A DNA stretch of 64,000 bases. It comes from Liolophura sinensis (taxonomy: Eukaryota; Mollusca; Polyplacophora; Chitonida; Chitonidae). The stretch lies in assembly GCF_032854445.1 (NCBI RefSeq), contig NC_088301.1, positions 45,441,116-45,505,115 on the forward strand. Direction: 5' to 3'. Within the stretch, counting starts at the first letter, position 1. Each line of letters starts with the position of its first letter. Position numbers and translations under genes: made by a program. Positions 24,001 through 34,368 of the stretch are shown piece by piece. The notes under the pieces were generated by a model. That model was not told where the DNA came from. It worked only from the letters and a program-made list of their open reading frames with translations, and ran no database searches.

Positions 24001-27000
24001 CAACCATGTTCCAAAATGGTCATGTTATTTGTTGTCTCTTCTTTTAAACATCTTTTTTTTTTATTGCTAAGCACATTGCTATGTTTTCGGGAACAAATCT
24101 TTAGGTTCACTAGATATAGAAGTCAGAAAATGTCAAATTGGATGTATATGTGCAGGCCACCTTTTACTAGTAGACATAAGTTTATGTTTCATGTAATAAT
24201 GAATCTTTTGAGTTTGAAATAGAATCATTCATGTGATGAAAGTATTTGGATATTTATTACAGGTGATATAAAACTTTCTGTTTTGCAGTATTTCACACAC
24301 GACTAGGAAACCATATCCAAATGAAGAGGCAGGAAAAGACTACCACTTTGTGTCTTTGGAAATGTTTGAGCAAGAAGTGAAAATGGTACCAGTATAGTAT
24401 TTTGCACTCTTTAAAACCTTACAATCTTTCCTTGTCACATGTCAGAGGTCTCAGAACAGGATACAAATGGTTTGGGTATCATTTGACCTTTTTGCATTTA
24501 AAGCAGCCATAGCCAGGTAACTGAAACAGTATGATCACAAAGGTAGTGCCCATACAGTATCTTTAGCTTACAGCAGTCATATTGAAGAGTGCTACATGTA
24601 TGTTGAAACTGAAGTGAAGAGGCTGTTTTAAATCTATTGTAGGAATAGTAGAACGTGAACTATTTTGAAAGATTTATATTTGGATAAGAGATCTGGCTTC
24701 CTTACATTATTAAATAAATGTTAATTATAATTTTGGTATTAATAATTACAAATGTACTTTTAATTGTAGCCATTTTTAGAATTTGAATTGTTTAATTGAT
24801 GTTAGCATCACTGTTATTCCAGGGCCAGTTCATCCAAACTTATGAGCTCAGTGGAAATTGGTATGGCCTTCAGATGGAATCTATTGAGAGCATAGCCCGA
24901 GAAGGGTTGGCCAGTGTTGTGCATATGGAGCTGGAGGTAAGAAAATTAAATTATGCTTTATTTTAGCACAGGCAGCAATTAACAATTTGATTGGAATGAT
25001 ATTAAATCCAATTAACACGAAAATTGCCCTTTTGTCCAGAAACACTGTGGAGTAGCTCTTGTTGCTTGTGCGGCCTCGGTGACAGTAAACGGTTGCATTT
25101 TAAGGCTCATTGAAGACCACATGCCTCCCACCGTAGTTTGCATATCTGTATATTACACGTGGGAAAGGCCAGATGATCCCATGTGTCATGTATGCTTTTC
25201 CATATACACTGAGAAAACATACTTCTAAATCTTGCAAATAGTTTACATTTCATACTTGCTTATTTTAATTATCACATGGTCTGGTCTGTGGCAGGTTTGA
25301 AATAGTATTTGTTGACATTCTAAATGGTTTGTTTACAGGGGATGTTGTCTCTCAAAAACACTTACTTTGAGCCCCGTTATGTGCTAATTATGCCTCTGAC
25401 CAGGGAAAACCATGAACGCCGTCTGAGGGAATCCGGGCTATATTCGGAATCTCAGGTTGAAAACATCATCAAGAGAGCAAAACTCTGTGCTGAACACAAT
25501 CAGAATAACCCTGGCTTCTTTGATACAACGATAAACAGTGGTATGTGAATTGCATGATGTATTTGTGATAAATTTACTCTGAAGGTAGCTCTTATTGTTG
25601 ACAATTTCTACATTGAGTTGTGTGAAGTGCTATAAAGTCTAATATATTCAAGGTTCACTGATATGTTTTCATTTTAGTAACTTTTATTGGCATGACTATT
25701 ACAGATGATATTCAGGAGGCATACAGACGTTTAAGGCGCTTGGTCATGGACTACCTGGGTATTAACATCCCCACACCGCCAATGTCAGAACATGGGGAGA
25801 CAACAGAGTCACATGGCACTACAGAGCCTACAGTGGCAGGTCAGAATGGAGGTTCAGCAGCTATGGGAAGAGCATGGTCTAAAGCGAGCATAGCAGACAG
25901 CCTTACTCTCTCCCAAGCTCATACCTGGACAATCAAGGCACAATCACCAATACTTTCTGGGCGAGGAATTGTGGTAAGCTCTAAGAGAGCATGAAGGAAA
26001 TGATTTTTTGTTCCCAGAAATGTATGTTGCATCATGAAGACTAACTGTGGTCTATGGACTTCATTTGTTAATGATGCTCTAATCACCCCCTTTGTGAAAT
26101 TGTATGCCCATGTGCCCCCCACCCCCACTCCCATGTGTCAGAATGTAGTACCTAAGCTTCCTATTTAACTGGGAGCAATGTGATAAAATTTGGATGCTGA
26201 CTTGGGCAGCAACTTGTGTTTGATTGCTGAGACTATAATGAAATTTACTGCCCTAGGTGGATAATTGGTGTAATAATCTGTGCTTGTTCATGTATGAAAT
26301 CTTGAACATCTTTCCTCATGTCTAAAGGCATTAAGTCTTTCTTCACTTCTGTACCTGATTTTCAGGAAGAGGAGTCCCTGAAGAGGCGTCAAAGTGCTGC
26401 AAAAGAGGCAGTAGCTGGTTATGTACCTCCTCTATATGAACAACTTCTCAGCCAGTAAGTCATTATGTTCAGAGCTGTCCCATGTGAAACATATTTTCTG
26501 ATTTTCTGCATTTATAGGAGTACAAGTATGAAAGAAATTAGAATGGTATAATCCGTACACACCAAAGTGGTTGTCGTCCATAGGCATTTTAACATGCATG
26601 ACTTAAATATGGTTAGTGCGGCAAGTTTTGTATGTACTATTCATCAGAGATATATGGTACCTGGTTTCACAAATGTTCATTGTGTAATCCACCAGGTATG
26701 ACAAGAAGGGCATGGTCCCCTGTTTCAAGCCATATTATATTATAAAAAAAATCTATATTTCAGATGTCCTCGCACTGCTCCCCACACTGCCGCTGGTCAG
26801 CATGGGTTGGAGGGCAATGCTGAAGGTCTGAGGTCAGTATCTGCTCCGGCTGACCATGTGGGTAACATGGACACACTTCCACCTGACTCACCAGACTCCA
26901 GTTCAGCCAGCTCCAAAAAGAGTGACCACCTCTCTAACCTCACTTCAGCCAGCCCACCTCCTAGGGAAAACTCACCTGAAGGCTCCGAGGCACAGATCAA

Positions 27001-27256
27001 TGAGAATCATTCACTGCCAATGGAAACTGTTGACCCCATGGACTTGTTTTCTGGGGGCCAGACGTTCAGCCACAAGTCTGGGTCACGTCCTCAGTCAGCT
27101 GCTAAAATGTCAATGGATCTACCTCCCCCTAGGCCTGCATCTCATTGCTCACAAAATGACAGTCACCAATGTAACCGTCCTGGTTCAGACAGACATGCCG
27201 TGTTGCCCCCAATATCTCCGTCCCCTAAACCACTGAAAGCTACAGCTACTTTCTAA
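18004..27256 (+). CDS. LRGUK: LRGUK: leucine-rich repeats and guanylate kinase-like domain protein
   Basis: Exons: 18004-18210, 19326-19433, 19901-19982, 20223-20405, 20614-20738, 20970-21023, 21376-21465, 22182-22349, 23187-23293, 23533-23652, 24289-24385, 24823-24936, 25339-25540, 25705-25973, 26366-26454 and 26764-27256. All borders are AG/GT and all phases agree, giving 835 residues (human LRGUK is about 825). Residues 1-69 are acidic. Roughly 106-340 are leucine-rich repeats (LLILDVSNNKLTKL, LSHLSLAHNNLEQI, YLQHVNLSGNSI). About 386-565 is guanylate-kinase-like, with P-loop GPEGSGKK and SHTTRKPYPNEEAGKDYHF. The last 200 residues are Ser/Pro-rich and disordered. In mouse the protein is needed for sperm head shaping and tail growth. 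The P-loop lacks the usual final Ser/Thr, suggesting scaffold rather than kinase activity (inference). Introns hold a SINE copy (18.9 kb) and a MITE (21.6 kb). Confidence 0.95.
18835..18945 (+). mobile_element. SINE 3' fragment, plus orientation (LRGUK intron 1)
   Basis: Contains CCACCATAATGCTG, then CACCGTCGTATAAATGAA, then ATATTCTTGAGTACTG, and ends in an AAATAAATAATAATAATA tail. It matches the 3' half of the family defined at 32618-32894. The 5' tRNA-like head is missing. Confidence 0.7.
21573..21790. mobile_element. MITE with ~53-bp terminal inverted repeats, TA-flanked (LRGUK intron 7)
   Basis: The left end TAAGGTGGGCTTTATG and the reverse complement of the right end match closely for about 50 bases, including CTCTGAC-TCACA inside each arm. 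The terminal AGGTGGGC...GCCCACCT is bounded by TA on both sides, as expected for Tc1/mariner-type insertion. It is 218 bp with no coding capacity, and lies wholly within an intron. Confidence 0.75.
22397..22452 (-). mobile_element. SINE fragment (3' tail part), minus orientation
   Basis: The tail (TATT)n followed by TTGATTCGTGTTTTACGCCA matches the 3' end of the SINE family seen intact at 32618-32894. Only the terminal ~55 bp remains, in LRGUK intron 8. Confidence 0.65.
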
Positions 27257-27649
27257 AATCAGTCTCTGAAAACCTGAAAGCCAAGCAAGACTGTGATATG
27301 AAACAGTTATCTGTTTCATTACAATTTTAATCTTATGCTCAACTATGGTGATATTTATGATTTTGGGAAACCAGTGTGTACTTAAAAATCAGCATTATGC
27401 AAAAGGTCGTGCACAATTCTACAGATACTTTTTCTTATTAACTGCTACACCCAAAACAAGTGAAGATCTGTAGCATAGCAATAGTAACATTATTGTCCTG
27501 CTTTCATGTTATTACTGTTTCACCAAGTATACAGCAATTGTTATAAATACATCTGAGTGGTAACGCATCTGAATAAAGGTATAGATTTACTGTATATATT
27601 ACCATGAATATTTATGCCCTAGTTTACACACTTTTGAATGTAAATTGTA

Positions 27650-27686
27650 AATAAAATTGTACTGTGTGTAAGAAACATTAAATAAA
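27650..27686 (+). terminator. LRGUK: LRGUK poly(A) signals
   Basis: AATAAA occurs at 27650-27655 and again at 27681-27686, followed by a T-rich stretch (TTGTTTTCTTTTTTG) from about 27703. This gives a 3' UTR of about 0.43 kb after the stop at 27254-27256. Confidence 0.7.
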
Positions 27687-27699
27687 GTGAAATGAAAAA

Positions 27700-29699
27700 C
27701 TATTGTTTTCTTTTTTGTACCAGTATGCTTAGCTTGCTTTCTGGGTTTACATGAAGCCGGAAATTATTCACTTCATTGTCTCATAAATAAATCTCTTAGT
27801 CAAATTCTCAAATTTATCTCAAAGTCAAATTCATCAAATTCAGTAACACCTTAAGGGCCGTTCATAAAGTATGTAAGCTGATGGGCGGGGGATGTATGCT
27901 TCATGAACAAGGGGTGTACAGTGGGGATTGTAGGGGTGTGTGGATGCATCTATCGTACGTACAAAATGTACACACGTAAAAAAAAAAAAGTTAAAAGTGA
28001 TAAATGAAGTATGTGCTGTTGTACTGATTAGTAATATTCGCCATGCATTGTACAACGGCATCACAAACAAGACAGGGGTCGTTGCTGCGTGTCAGTTAAT
28101 TATAGCACATGGTCTGTGTGGCTAAACTTTTCAGTCATTGCTGATCAGAACTGGAAATGGTACCAAATGTGAAAAAGCAGACGTGCCATGATGATTGCCA
28201 GAAGCTTTGGAATGAAGTATAACCAGTGACATCAGAAAAGTAGCTGTCGCCGAAATTTTGGCAGTGCTTTTGTATTGATTGTATGGCTTTAGCCCCGTAC
28301 AACTTCACAAAGATGATTAAATACAAAGTCCTCCATAAATCTGCTAGAAACCGGTCCAAACTATCGTTTACTATTTTAGGCATTGAAATGTCCTGTTAGC
28401 TCATTAGAACATGTAAATCAAGGGCATGTAATCGTTCTTGTACACCTTGATATAATATTATTGACTGCATCCATCATTTGGTCGCTTTATGCATTTTATA
28501 AACCTATATGCATCAACGTACTACGTACATGGGGTGTGGGCAGTTTTGTACATGATGCATACAGTGGGGATTAGCTGTCATAGCGTTCGCAATTTGAGCC
28601 TACATAATTTATGGACAGCCCCTTCTAAGACTAGTATCCTGTGCCAAGTAATTTTTTTTTCTTTTTTAGCCCTGTACATGCCACTGGGCCTTTATTCGGC
28701 TCTTGACCACGATTTTACATTAGTAGCCCTTACAATGCCCAGGTGGTCTGGGGCAACAGGGTACCAAGAAAGTTCAGACCAATATGGTTTTAAACAGGGT
28801 AGTTACCTCCCCTTGGGTGTTCCATAAATTCTTCTTTGCACATTTTTTTTTTAGAAAGAAATGTACCTTGCGGTCTTCGGTTCCATGTGGATTTATTACA
28901 TAAAAACGAAATTTACCCTTGTCCTATTTTTACACTCAATGGTGAATTTTAATTAACAATTTTGTACCTAGCATGAAGTCTAAGGGGTGGTAACCTATAC
29001 CAACCATCCATCCCAATGGATAAATGCTTGCTCAGCAGCAGTTTCTGACTTGTGTACATTTCCTGTTGTCGAAGTATTACATTCGTCATTCTTTGGGTTA
29101 CAATATTGTCAGTAGACCTTTTGTTTGCCTTACCAGTGGAAAACCTGGATCCAGTGATGGCTGGCAGTGTTTGGATCAATACTTGTTCACATAAGTTATT
29201 ATAGCCTACTGTGCATTTTGATTGATATAGGACATTGCAGTGGTGCAACTCTATTAACGTCAGCATCAAGAGATGCAAGTTCATTAAAAGCGAAAAGCCA
29301 CATCTCGGCATGAATTTTCAAGATTATCATAGAACTGACAGGTGACCACAAGTCCATCTTACGTATAACATGCAAATCTCGCTCTGGGGTGTCATTTGGC
29401 CTTACATGAATTTCACACAAGCTACAAGAAGACACAGTGGAGATTAAACGAACATATCAGCTTTGCATTGATGGTTACTGATAACAATCACCACCAAACT
29501 TCTTAAGTTATGACACTGTGTAGATTATAACAACATGATGTGATATATGTAAAAAAAAAGTGATTTACAAAGTTTAGTGAAAGTTTTCCTATGTTATTTT
29601 CAGAGCATCAAAGTAGTCTTGAATTGGACACACTTCACTTGTATATTCCAGCAAGATCTTGTACTTCTTGTACTTGACAGTCTTCTAGACGAACAGTAG
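27700..29699. other. Intergenic DNA between LRGUK and MRPS33
   Basis: Two kb with no exon-like frame having splice borders and no RNA gene. A SINE follows at 29700. Confidence 0.4.
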
Positions 29700-29957
29700 T
29701 GAGAGTAAGTGGCTAAGCTGATTAGCATGACACCATGGCACAGGAGCCTCTCATCAATGCAGTCACTTTCAGCCCAGATCATGCTGGCTTCCTCTATGGT
29801 CATACATGTGAAGATCTGCCACTAACCTGTAGATTGCTGGTTTCTCTCGAGCTCTGTCTGTTTTCCTCCCACCATAATGCAGGCTACCGTTAAATATTCT
29901 GACTACAGTGAAATATTCTTGAGTACCTCATAAAACACCAATGAAATAAATAAATTG
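29700..29957 (+). mobile_element. SINE, near full length, plus orientation
   Basis: The tRNA-like head (AGTGGCTAAGCTGATTAGCA, box-A-like) begins near 29705. It is followed by CATGCTGGCTTCCTC, a CCTCCCACCATAATGC block and GAAATATTCTTGAGTACC, with an AAATAAATAAAT tail at 29945-29955. The order is the same as the intact copy at 32618-32894, with more divergence in the head. No clear target duplication was found. Confidence 0.65.
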
Positions 29958-30043
29958 TTTGTGTGTGGTTTTCCTTTTTTGGTTTGTGTTTTTCTCTATC
30001 CAAATTCTTTTTCAATGATAGACTGGATTATTTAAAGTGCTAA

Positions 30044-30145
30044 AGAATATTTCACGCATATACAATGGTGGGAGGAAACTGGGCACAGGTTGCTGCAAGA
30101 CCTTCCCACAAATGGCCGGAAAGGAAGCCAGCATGGAAATGTGAA
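30044..30145 (-). mobile_element. SINE middle fragment, minus orientation
   Basis: AGAATATTTCACGCATATAC, GGTGGGAGGAAACTGGG, GGTTGCTGCAAGACCTTCCC and GGCCGGAAAGGAAGCCAGCA are in the family's order on the complementary strand. Both the tail and the tRNA-like head are missing. Confidence 0.6.
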
Positions 30146-30178
30146 GATACACACAATCCTGTACTTGAGAAGCACTAT

Positions 30179-30184
30179 TTTATT
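30179..30184 (-). terminator. MRPS33: MRPS33 poly(A) signal
   Basis: TTTATT on the plus strand is AATAAA on the gene strand, about 130 bp past the stop codon. It is the nearest downstream signal. Confidence 0.5.
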
Positions 30185-30313
30185 AGTTTTATCTACAAAA
30201 GGGGGAAAACCACTTCAGTCAATCCACATTGTCTCATTAGTGGTACATATACCATTGGTTATGTCACTCATTCCTACACATCAAGAAAAAAAAGCATTAA
30301 ATTTTGATCCTCG

Positions 30314-31160
30314 TCATGACTGCTTTAACACTGCTCGTTTTCCTTCTCCTTTCTTGGGTTTTCCTTTTCCTCGAAGCTTCTTTAGTCTAGCCATTTCTTC
30401 TTTAAAATCAAGATGTTCATCTCTGAAATCCCACAAAAACAAAACTTTCTCAATAAAAAGACAAGACAATAGCAGAATCTGATCATTTATCTTTTGATCA
30501 ATTCATGCCCAGTTCTGGGCTTGTTTCTGCACAGATCAGTTTCACCTGTTAAGAATGGTTGAAACTATCAATAGCAGCACAGCTATATTGATATTTTCAA
30601 AATATAGCCTTTAAAGTGTTATAAGTGACATCCATAGATGAGTTTTATAGTCACATTCTACAACTTCTTCATACATACACTGTTACTAGGAACATTATTT
30701 TTAATCGCCCTTGCAAGAACAACAGGCTTCCAGCTTGGAAGTCTCAAAATTTATGGCAGATTTTAAAATTTATAAGGTTAATATATTTCATTACCATATA
30801 ATAGTGTATCTTTGCTGTGACATGGTCATGTGCAATATATGCTCACTCAGGTCCATTTGTTTCACAAAAACTTAAGAACTGAAGTAATAGGAAATAAGGT
30901 GCATTTTATAATTAGAAAAAATGCATAGGCATATGTTACCTGAACAGCCCATGGTATCGTAGACGGCGCATAAACAAGTCTGTTTCATGATGCTTAGGGT
31001 AGTAGTCCATCAATTCTTGATTTGAGCTTATGGGTTCCTTTTCAAATAGTTTCACAACTTTCAATGATTTGGAGTTTGTAGGCCTTGGAACCTCAGCAAA
31101 TATTCTTGCTGCAAGTCGTGCCATTCTTTTTGCATAATTTGACATTCCTGAAGCAGCCAT
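30314..31160 (-). CDS. MRPS33: MRPS33: mitochondrial small-ribosomal-subunit protein mS33
   Basis: Two coding exons, 31160-30940 and 30422-30314, joined in phase 2 (FR/DEH), give 109 residues (human is 106). The exons read [16 protein letters not shown], then [33 protein letters not shown] and a basic tail with [17 protein letters not shown]. This is the mS33 family pattern over the full length. It acts in the small subunit of the mitoribosome. The start taken is the ATG at 31160-31158; the Met at residue 6 is another possibility. A 5' UTR exon probably lies at 33410 to about 33560 (donor GTG/GTAAGA at 33409). If that exon joins after the AG at 31181-31182, an ATG there would extend the N-terminus by about 16 residues in frame. 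Confidence 0.93.
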
Positions 31161-31264
31161 ATTGGCCCAGTGTGTAACTAAGTGCCTTTAAATCTGTATT
31201 GCAGTTTCTGTATCTGTTGATCCAATTATGTACCCAAGGCAGAGATTTCATCCATGGACATTAT

Positions 31265-32242
31265 CTATAAATTAAAAAAACAAACCCTTCAATAAACATG
31301 CAGTCTGATCTATAGCTATATTAAACTGGGCTTGATTATTGACTACTGGGCTTAAACTTTACATTCTTAAGTTATGGTCACCCAGCAACTTTTGCTTATG
31401 GTCTACTGGTAGCCCGTAATTTAACAAGTCCACCGTAGTCTCTTTATTTATATTTATCAACAAACAAGGTAGATAATAAGCCATCTAGATGGACTTTAAA
31501 CATTCTACTATTCACCATGGCACTGAGTCCATCCCTATCTCTCATAAAACAGATTTCCAACTACCATCTCCTTCCCACTCTAGGCTCCTCTCTCTGGTTG
31601 AATCTCTTGTTGATTCACTACCCTTTCCTGTATAACTAATTAACTTGATGTCTTGTGGTTTCATTCACCGCAAGAACTTCAAAGGTACCAAACTGCATGC
31701 TGTTGAGAGCCATTTTGAAAAGTCATGTAACCTGCATGGCTTCCTGAAATGTAATTGAGCTCTGGTATTAAAAACATCTTGAAAACAATATTTTCAATAC
31801 CATCTGTAGGCACAACTTCAATCTTCATAATTCAACCGACAGAAGAAAAAAAAAGGATTTGATTCTTTAATGCTGGAGAGTTTGTTTGCCACAAGCGTGG
31901 ACATCACTGAAATCAGTTCCATCAAGTCACAGATCAGAAATGTATGGCGATTTCTTTGAGAGGCTGGGATAGAATAAGTGTTACGATGCATGGATCTCAA
32001 TGAGGTTTGCACTGATGGCGCCCAACCCAACTGTGCTAAAAAGCTCTTTTTTATGCTCCTCGTTTCAGACAACTGAAGTTGTGCTTACAGATGGTAATGG
32101 AAATATAACAGAATTTCAAAGCCACAGTTACACTTCAAAACCGCTCATAGGTCACATTAAACTGACACCGGGCCAAACAGTGTGCATGAGCAATAAGCGC
32201 GGGAGCAGGAAGTACCATTTAGAAATTCTTTGGTATGACTCA
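31265..32242. other. MRPS33 5' intron / intergenic DNA
   Basis: AT-rich, with no exon-like reading frame having good splice borders. The stretch 31840-32242 is probably the body of a tRNA-headed repeat whose head is at 32243-32318 (minus orientation). Confidence 0.4.
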
Positions 32243-32318
32243 ACCCAGGTTTGATCCTTGTACTTCCCAATTTTGAGACGAATGCTCTATCCAACTGCAC
32301 CGAAGTGGTCCAAAATAG
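32243..32318 (-). repeat. tRNA-like head of a second SINE-type repeat
   Basis: The minus strand reads GTGCAGTTGGATAGAGCA (box-A-like, near 32306-32289), then ATTCGTCTC, and about 30 bases later GGATCAAACCTGG (box-B-like). Spacing suits a pol III promoter, but the sequence does not fold as a complete tRNA. It differs from the main SINE family in this window. Confidence 0.4.
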
Positions 32319-32617
32319 CTGTGGACGACGAGGTACTCAGTATTGCCAAGGCTCTAGAAGACATTAGGGCCTTAAGCCAGTGAGTTAATTAGTTCATCGG
32401 TGAGTGAGGGCAGAAAATTAAGTGGATAGTATTTGAGATTCCACCAGAAAATTACCTGTACATAGAAATAAGCAGATGAGTTGAGTTTGATTACAGTAAG
32501 TGGGAGGAAGTTGTGTTTGAAATTCTGTGCAATGTGTTTTAAGAGATAGAGATCGACTAAGTGTTACAATGAATGTCAGAATATAGCATAAGAGGGAGTA
32601 TGAGCCTACATGCATCT

Positions 32618-32894
32618 ATTTACTTATTTATTTCATTGGTGTTTTACGCCGTACTCAAGAATATTTCACATATACCATGGCAGCAGGCATTATGGTGGGA
32701 GGAAACCGGGCAGAGCCCGGGTGAAACCCACGACCATCCGCAGGTTGCTGCAGACCTTTCCATATACGGCCGGAGAGGGCGCCAGCATTAGCTGGACTTG
32801 AACTCCCAGCAACCGCATTAGTGAGAGGCATTGATGACTCGGGAGTCATTACACTGCGCTAATGCGCTAACCAACTGAGCCACGTAGGCCCCCT
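32618..32894 (-). mobile_element. Full-length tRNA-derived SINE with 12-bp target duplication
   Basis: Minus-strand order: tRNA-like head with box A (GTGGCTCAGTTGGTTAGCGC) at 32885-32866 and box B (AGTTCAAGTCC), then AGCTAATGCTGGCGCC, CGGTTTCCTCCCACCATAAT and ATATTCTTGAGTACGGCG, with an AATAAATAAGTAAAT tail. Perfect 12-bp direct repeats CTACATGCATCT flank it at 32606-32617 and 32895-32906, proving target-primed insertion. This is the reference copy for the other fragments in the window. Confidence 0.85.
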
Positions 32895-33409
32895 CTACAT
32901 GCATCTGGATGGACTATGTAGATGCCAGATGTTGAATAAGGAGGTTGATCATTTAGGTGCAGCGATTATTTCGCACTACAATAGAATCATTCAGCAGATT
33001 AATTCAGACAGCTAAATGATGCCCCTGCTTATTCAACATCCGACTTCTAAGTGTGGGGGTGGTGGATGGGATTTTAAAATTGAGGGTGGTGTCACATGGT
33101 AAATTGACGCAGCTTTTCACAATTAACTCCTGAGAAGGAACTCATTGACTAACAATAGTCACCCTAGTCTTTACAAATGCCAAAACATTTCTTCTGATGG
33201 AGAAATCGCTTCAAATTTGAGTTGTGGTTTCACGAAGGTAACGAACACTGGACACTCTGTGATATAGTATTACAGGGCACACAGCGCCGAATTCCCATAC
33301 GAACTTATTCTTGAATATTAGACTACCATAGGCCAGAGCGTGTCACCTTTAAAAACATACAAATTTATTAGATGCCGGTAAAATAAGACTCTCTTAAAGT
33401 ATATCTTAC

Positions 33410-33600
33410 CACAGCGAGTTACAGCCGAGCTGCTCATGTTTGTGGAGATCGTAAACTTGGAACTCTCCTGTTGCTGAAGGAATGTTGAGTCTACTTTTGA
33501 GATGAAAGGTCAATTTGATTGGTAAAGCCGCGAAAGGAAAACTTTTCGTGTTTAGGCGCCAGAGTTCCGTCTGTGTCACGCGAAAGTATGAAATCTAAGC
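33410..33600. promoter_or_regulatory. Divergent promoter between MRPS33 and DCLRE1B
   Basis: On the minus strand a donor (GCTGTG/GTAAGATA) at 33409 ends a probable MRPS33 leader exon. On the plus strand GCGAAA/GTATGAAA near 33585 is a possible DCLRE1B leader donor, matching the acceptor TATTTTCAG at 34342-34350. The ~150 bp between them is locally GC-richer (GGCGCCAGAG, GCCGCGAAAGG) with no TATA box. Transcription starts are inferred. Confidence 0.45.
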
Positions 33601-34368
33601 AATGCTGTATTCTTAAGATAGAATGGCTTTTACGTACTTGTATTGCACTTGGTTTTGATAAGAGAATGTACGTAATGTAGTGTACCCCTGCCTTCCAGAT
33701 TCCAGTTCGTGGATTTTTTAAAATATAGACTCTGGGTATGTTTGTGTCTGATTAAATCTTCATAGGCCATAATGTGTCAAGAAAAAATAATATACATTTG
33801 TTTCATGAATGGTTGTATACATACATGTTAATTCGAAATATTGATTGAATGTCGATACATTTCCCCAAATCATGTTTATGATGGACACAGCCCCTTGTAT
33901 CAAGCAGATCGCCATTACAGGCTTATGCAATACCCTATGTCATATTCCAACCTTTCCATTTTATAAGGCCTGGGGTATAGGGTATAGCATGGTATTAGCA
34001 TGTATGTTTGATCTTCTGATTTGATACCAGGGCATGTGATGATGGGGAAATTGACATTGGTAGATTCTGTATAATATCCATTACAAAATTATAAACCACT
34101 GCTTATCTTTTTATACATCCTTACATAGCACAATTCAGTAATTTGCCTAATACAACATCTGTTTGCTGCATCTGTATGTGCATGTTCATTCCTTTATTGC
34201 AGTGTATATGTTCAAGTAGATGTATAGGCCTATATATTAGTATACAATGTTAGTTCAAACTTAGACAGGTTTTTTTTCTGGTGATGTTTGCCCTGTCTTG
34301 TGTAGTGTGAATGTGTAAACATTTTAGTTAATTTTATTTTGTATTTTCAGAATAATTGATGAACCAGC

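Noticed and set aside
32866..32894. tRNA gene
   Set aside because: Box A and box B are present but the fold is incomplete and the sequence continues into a SINE body with a tail and target duplication.
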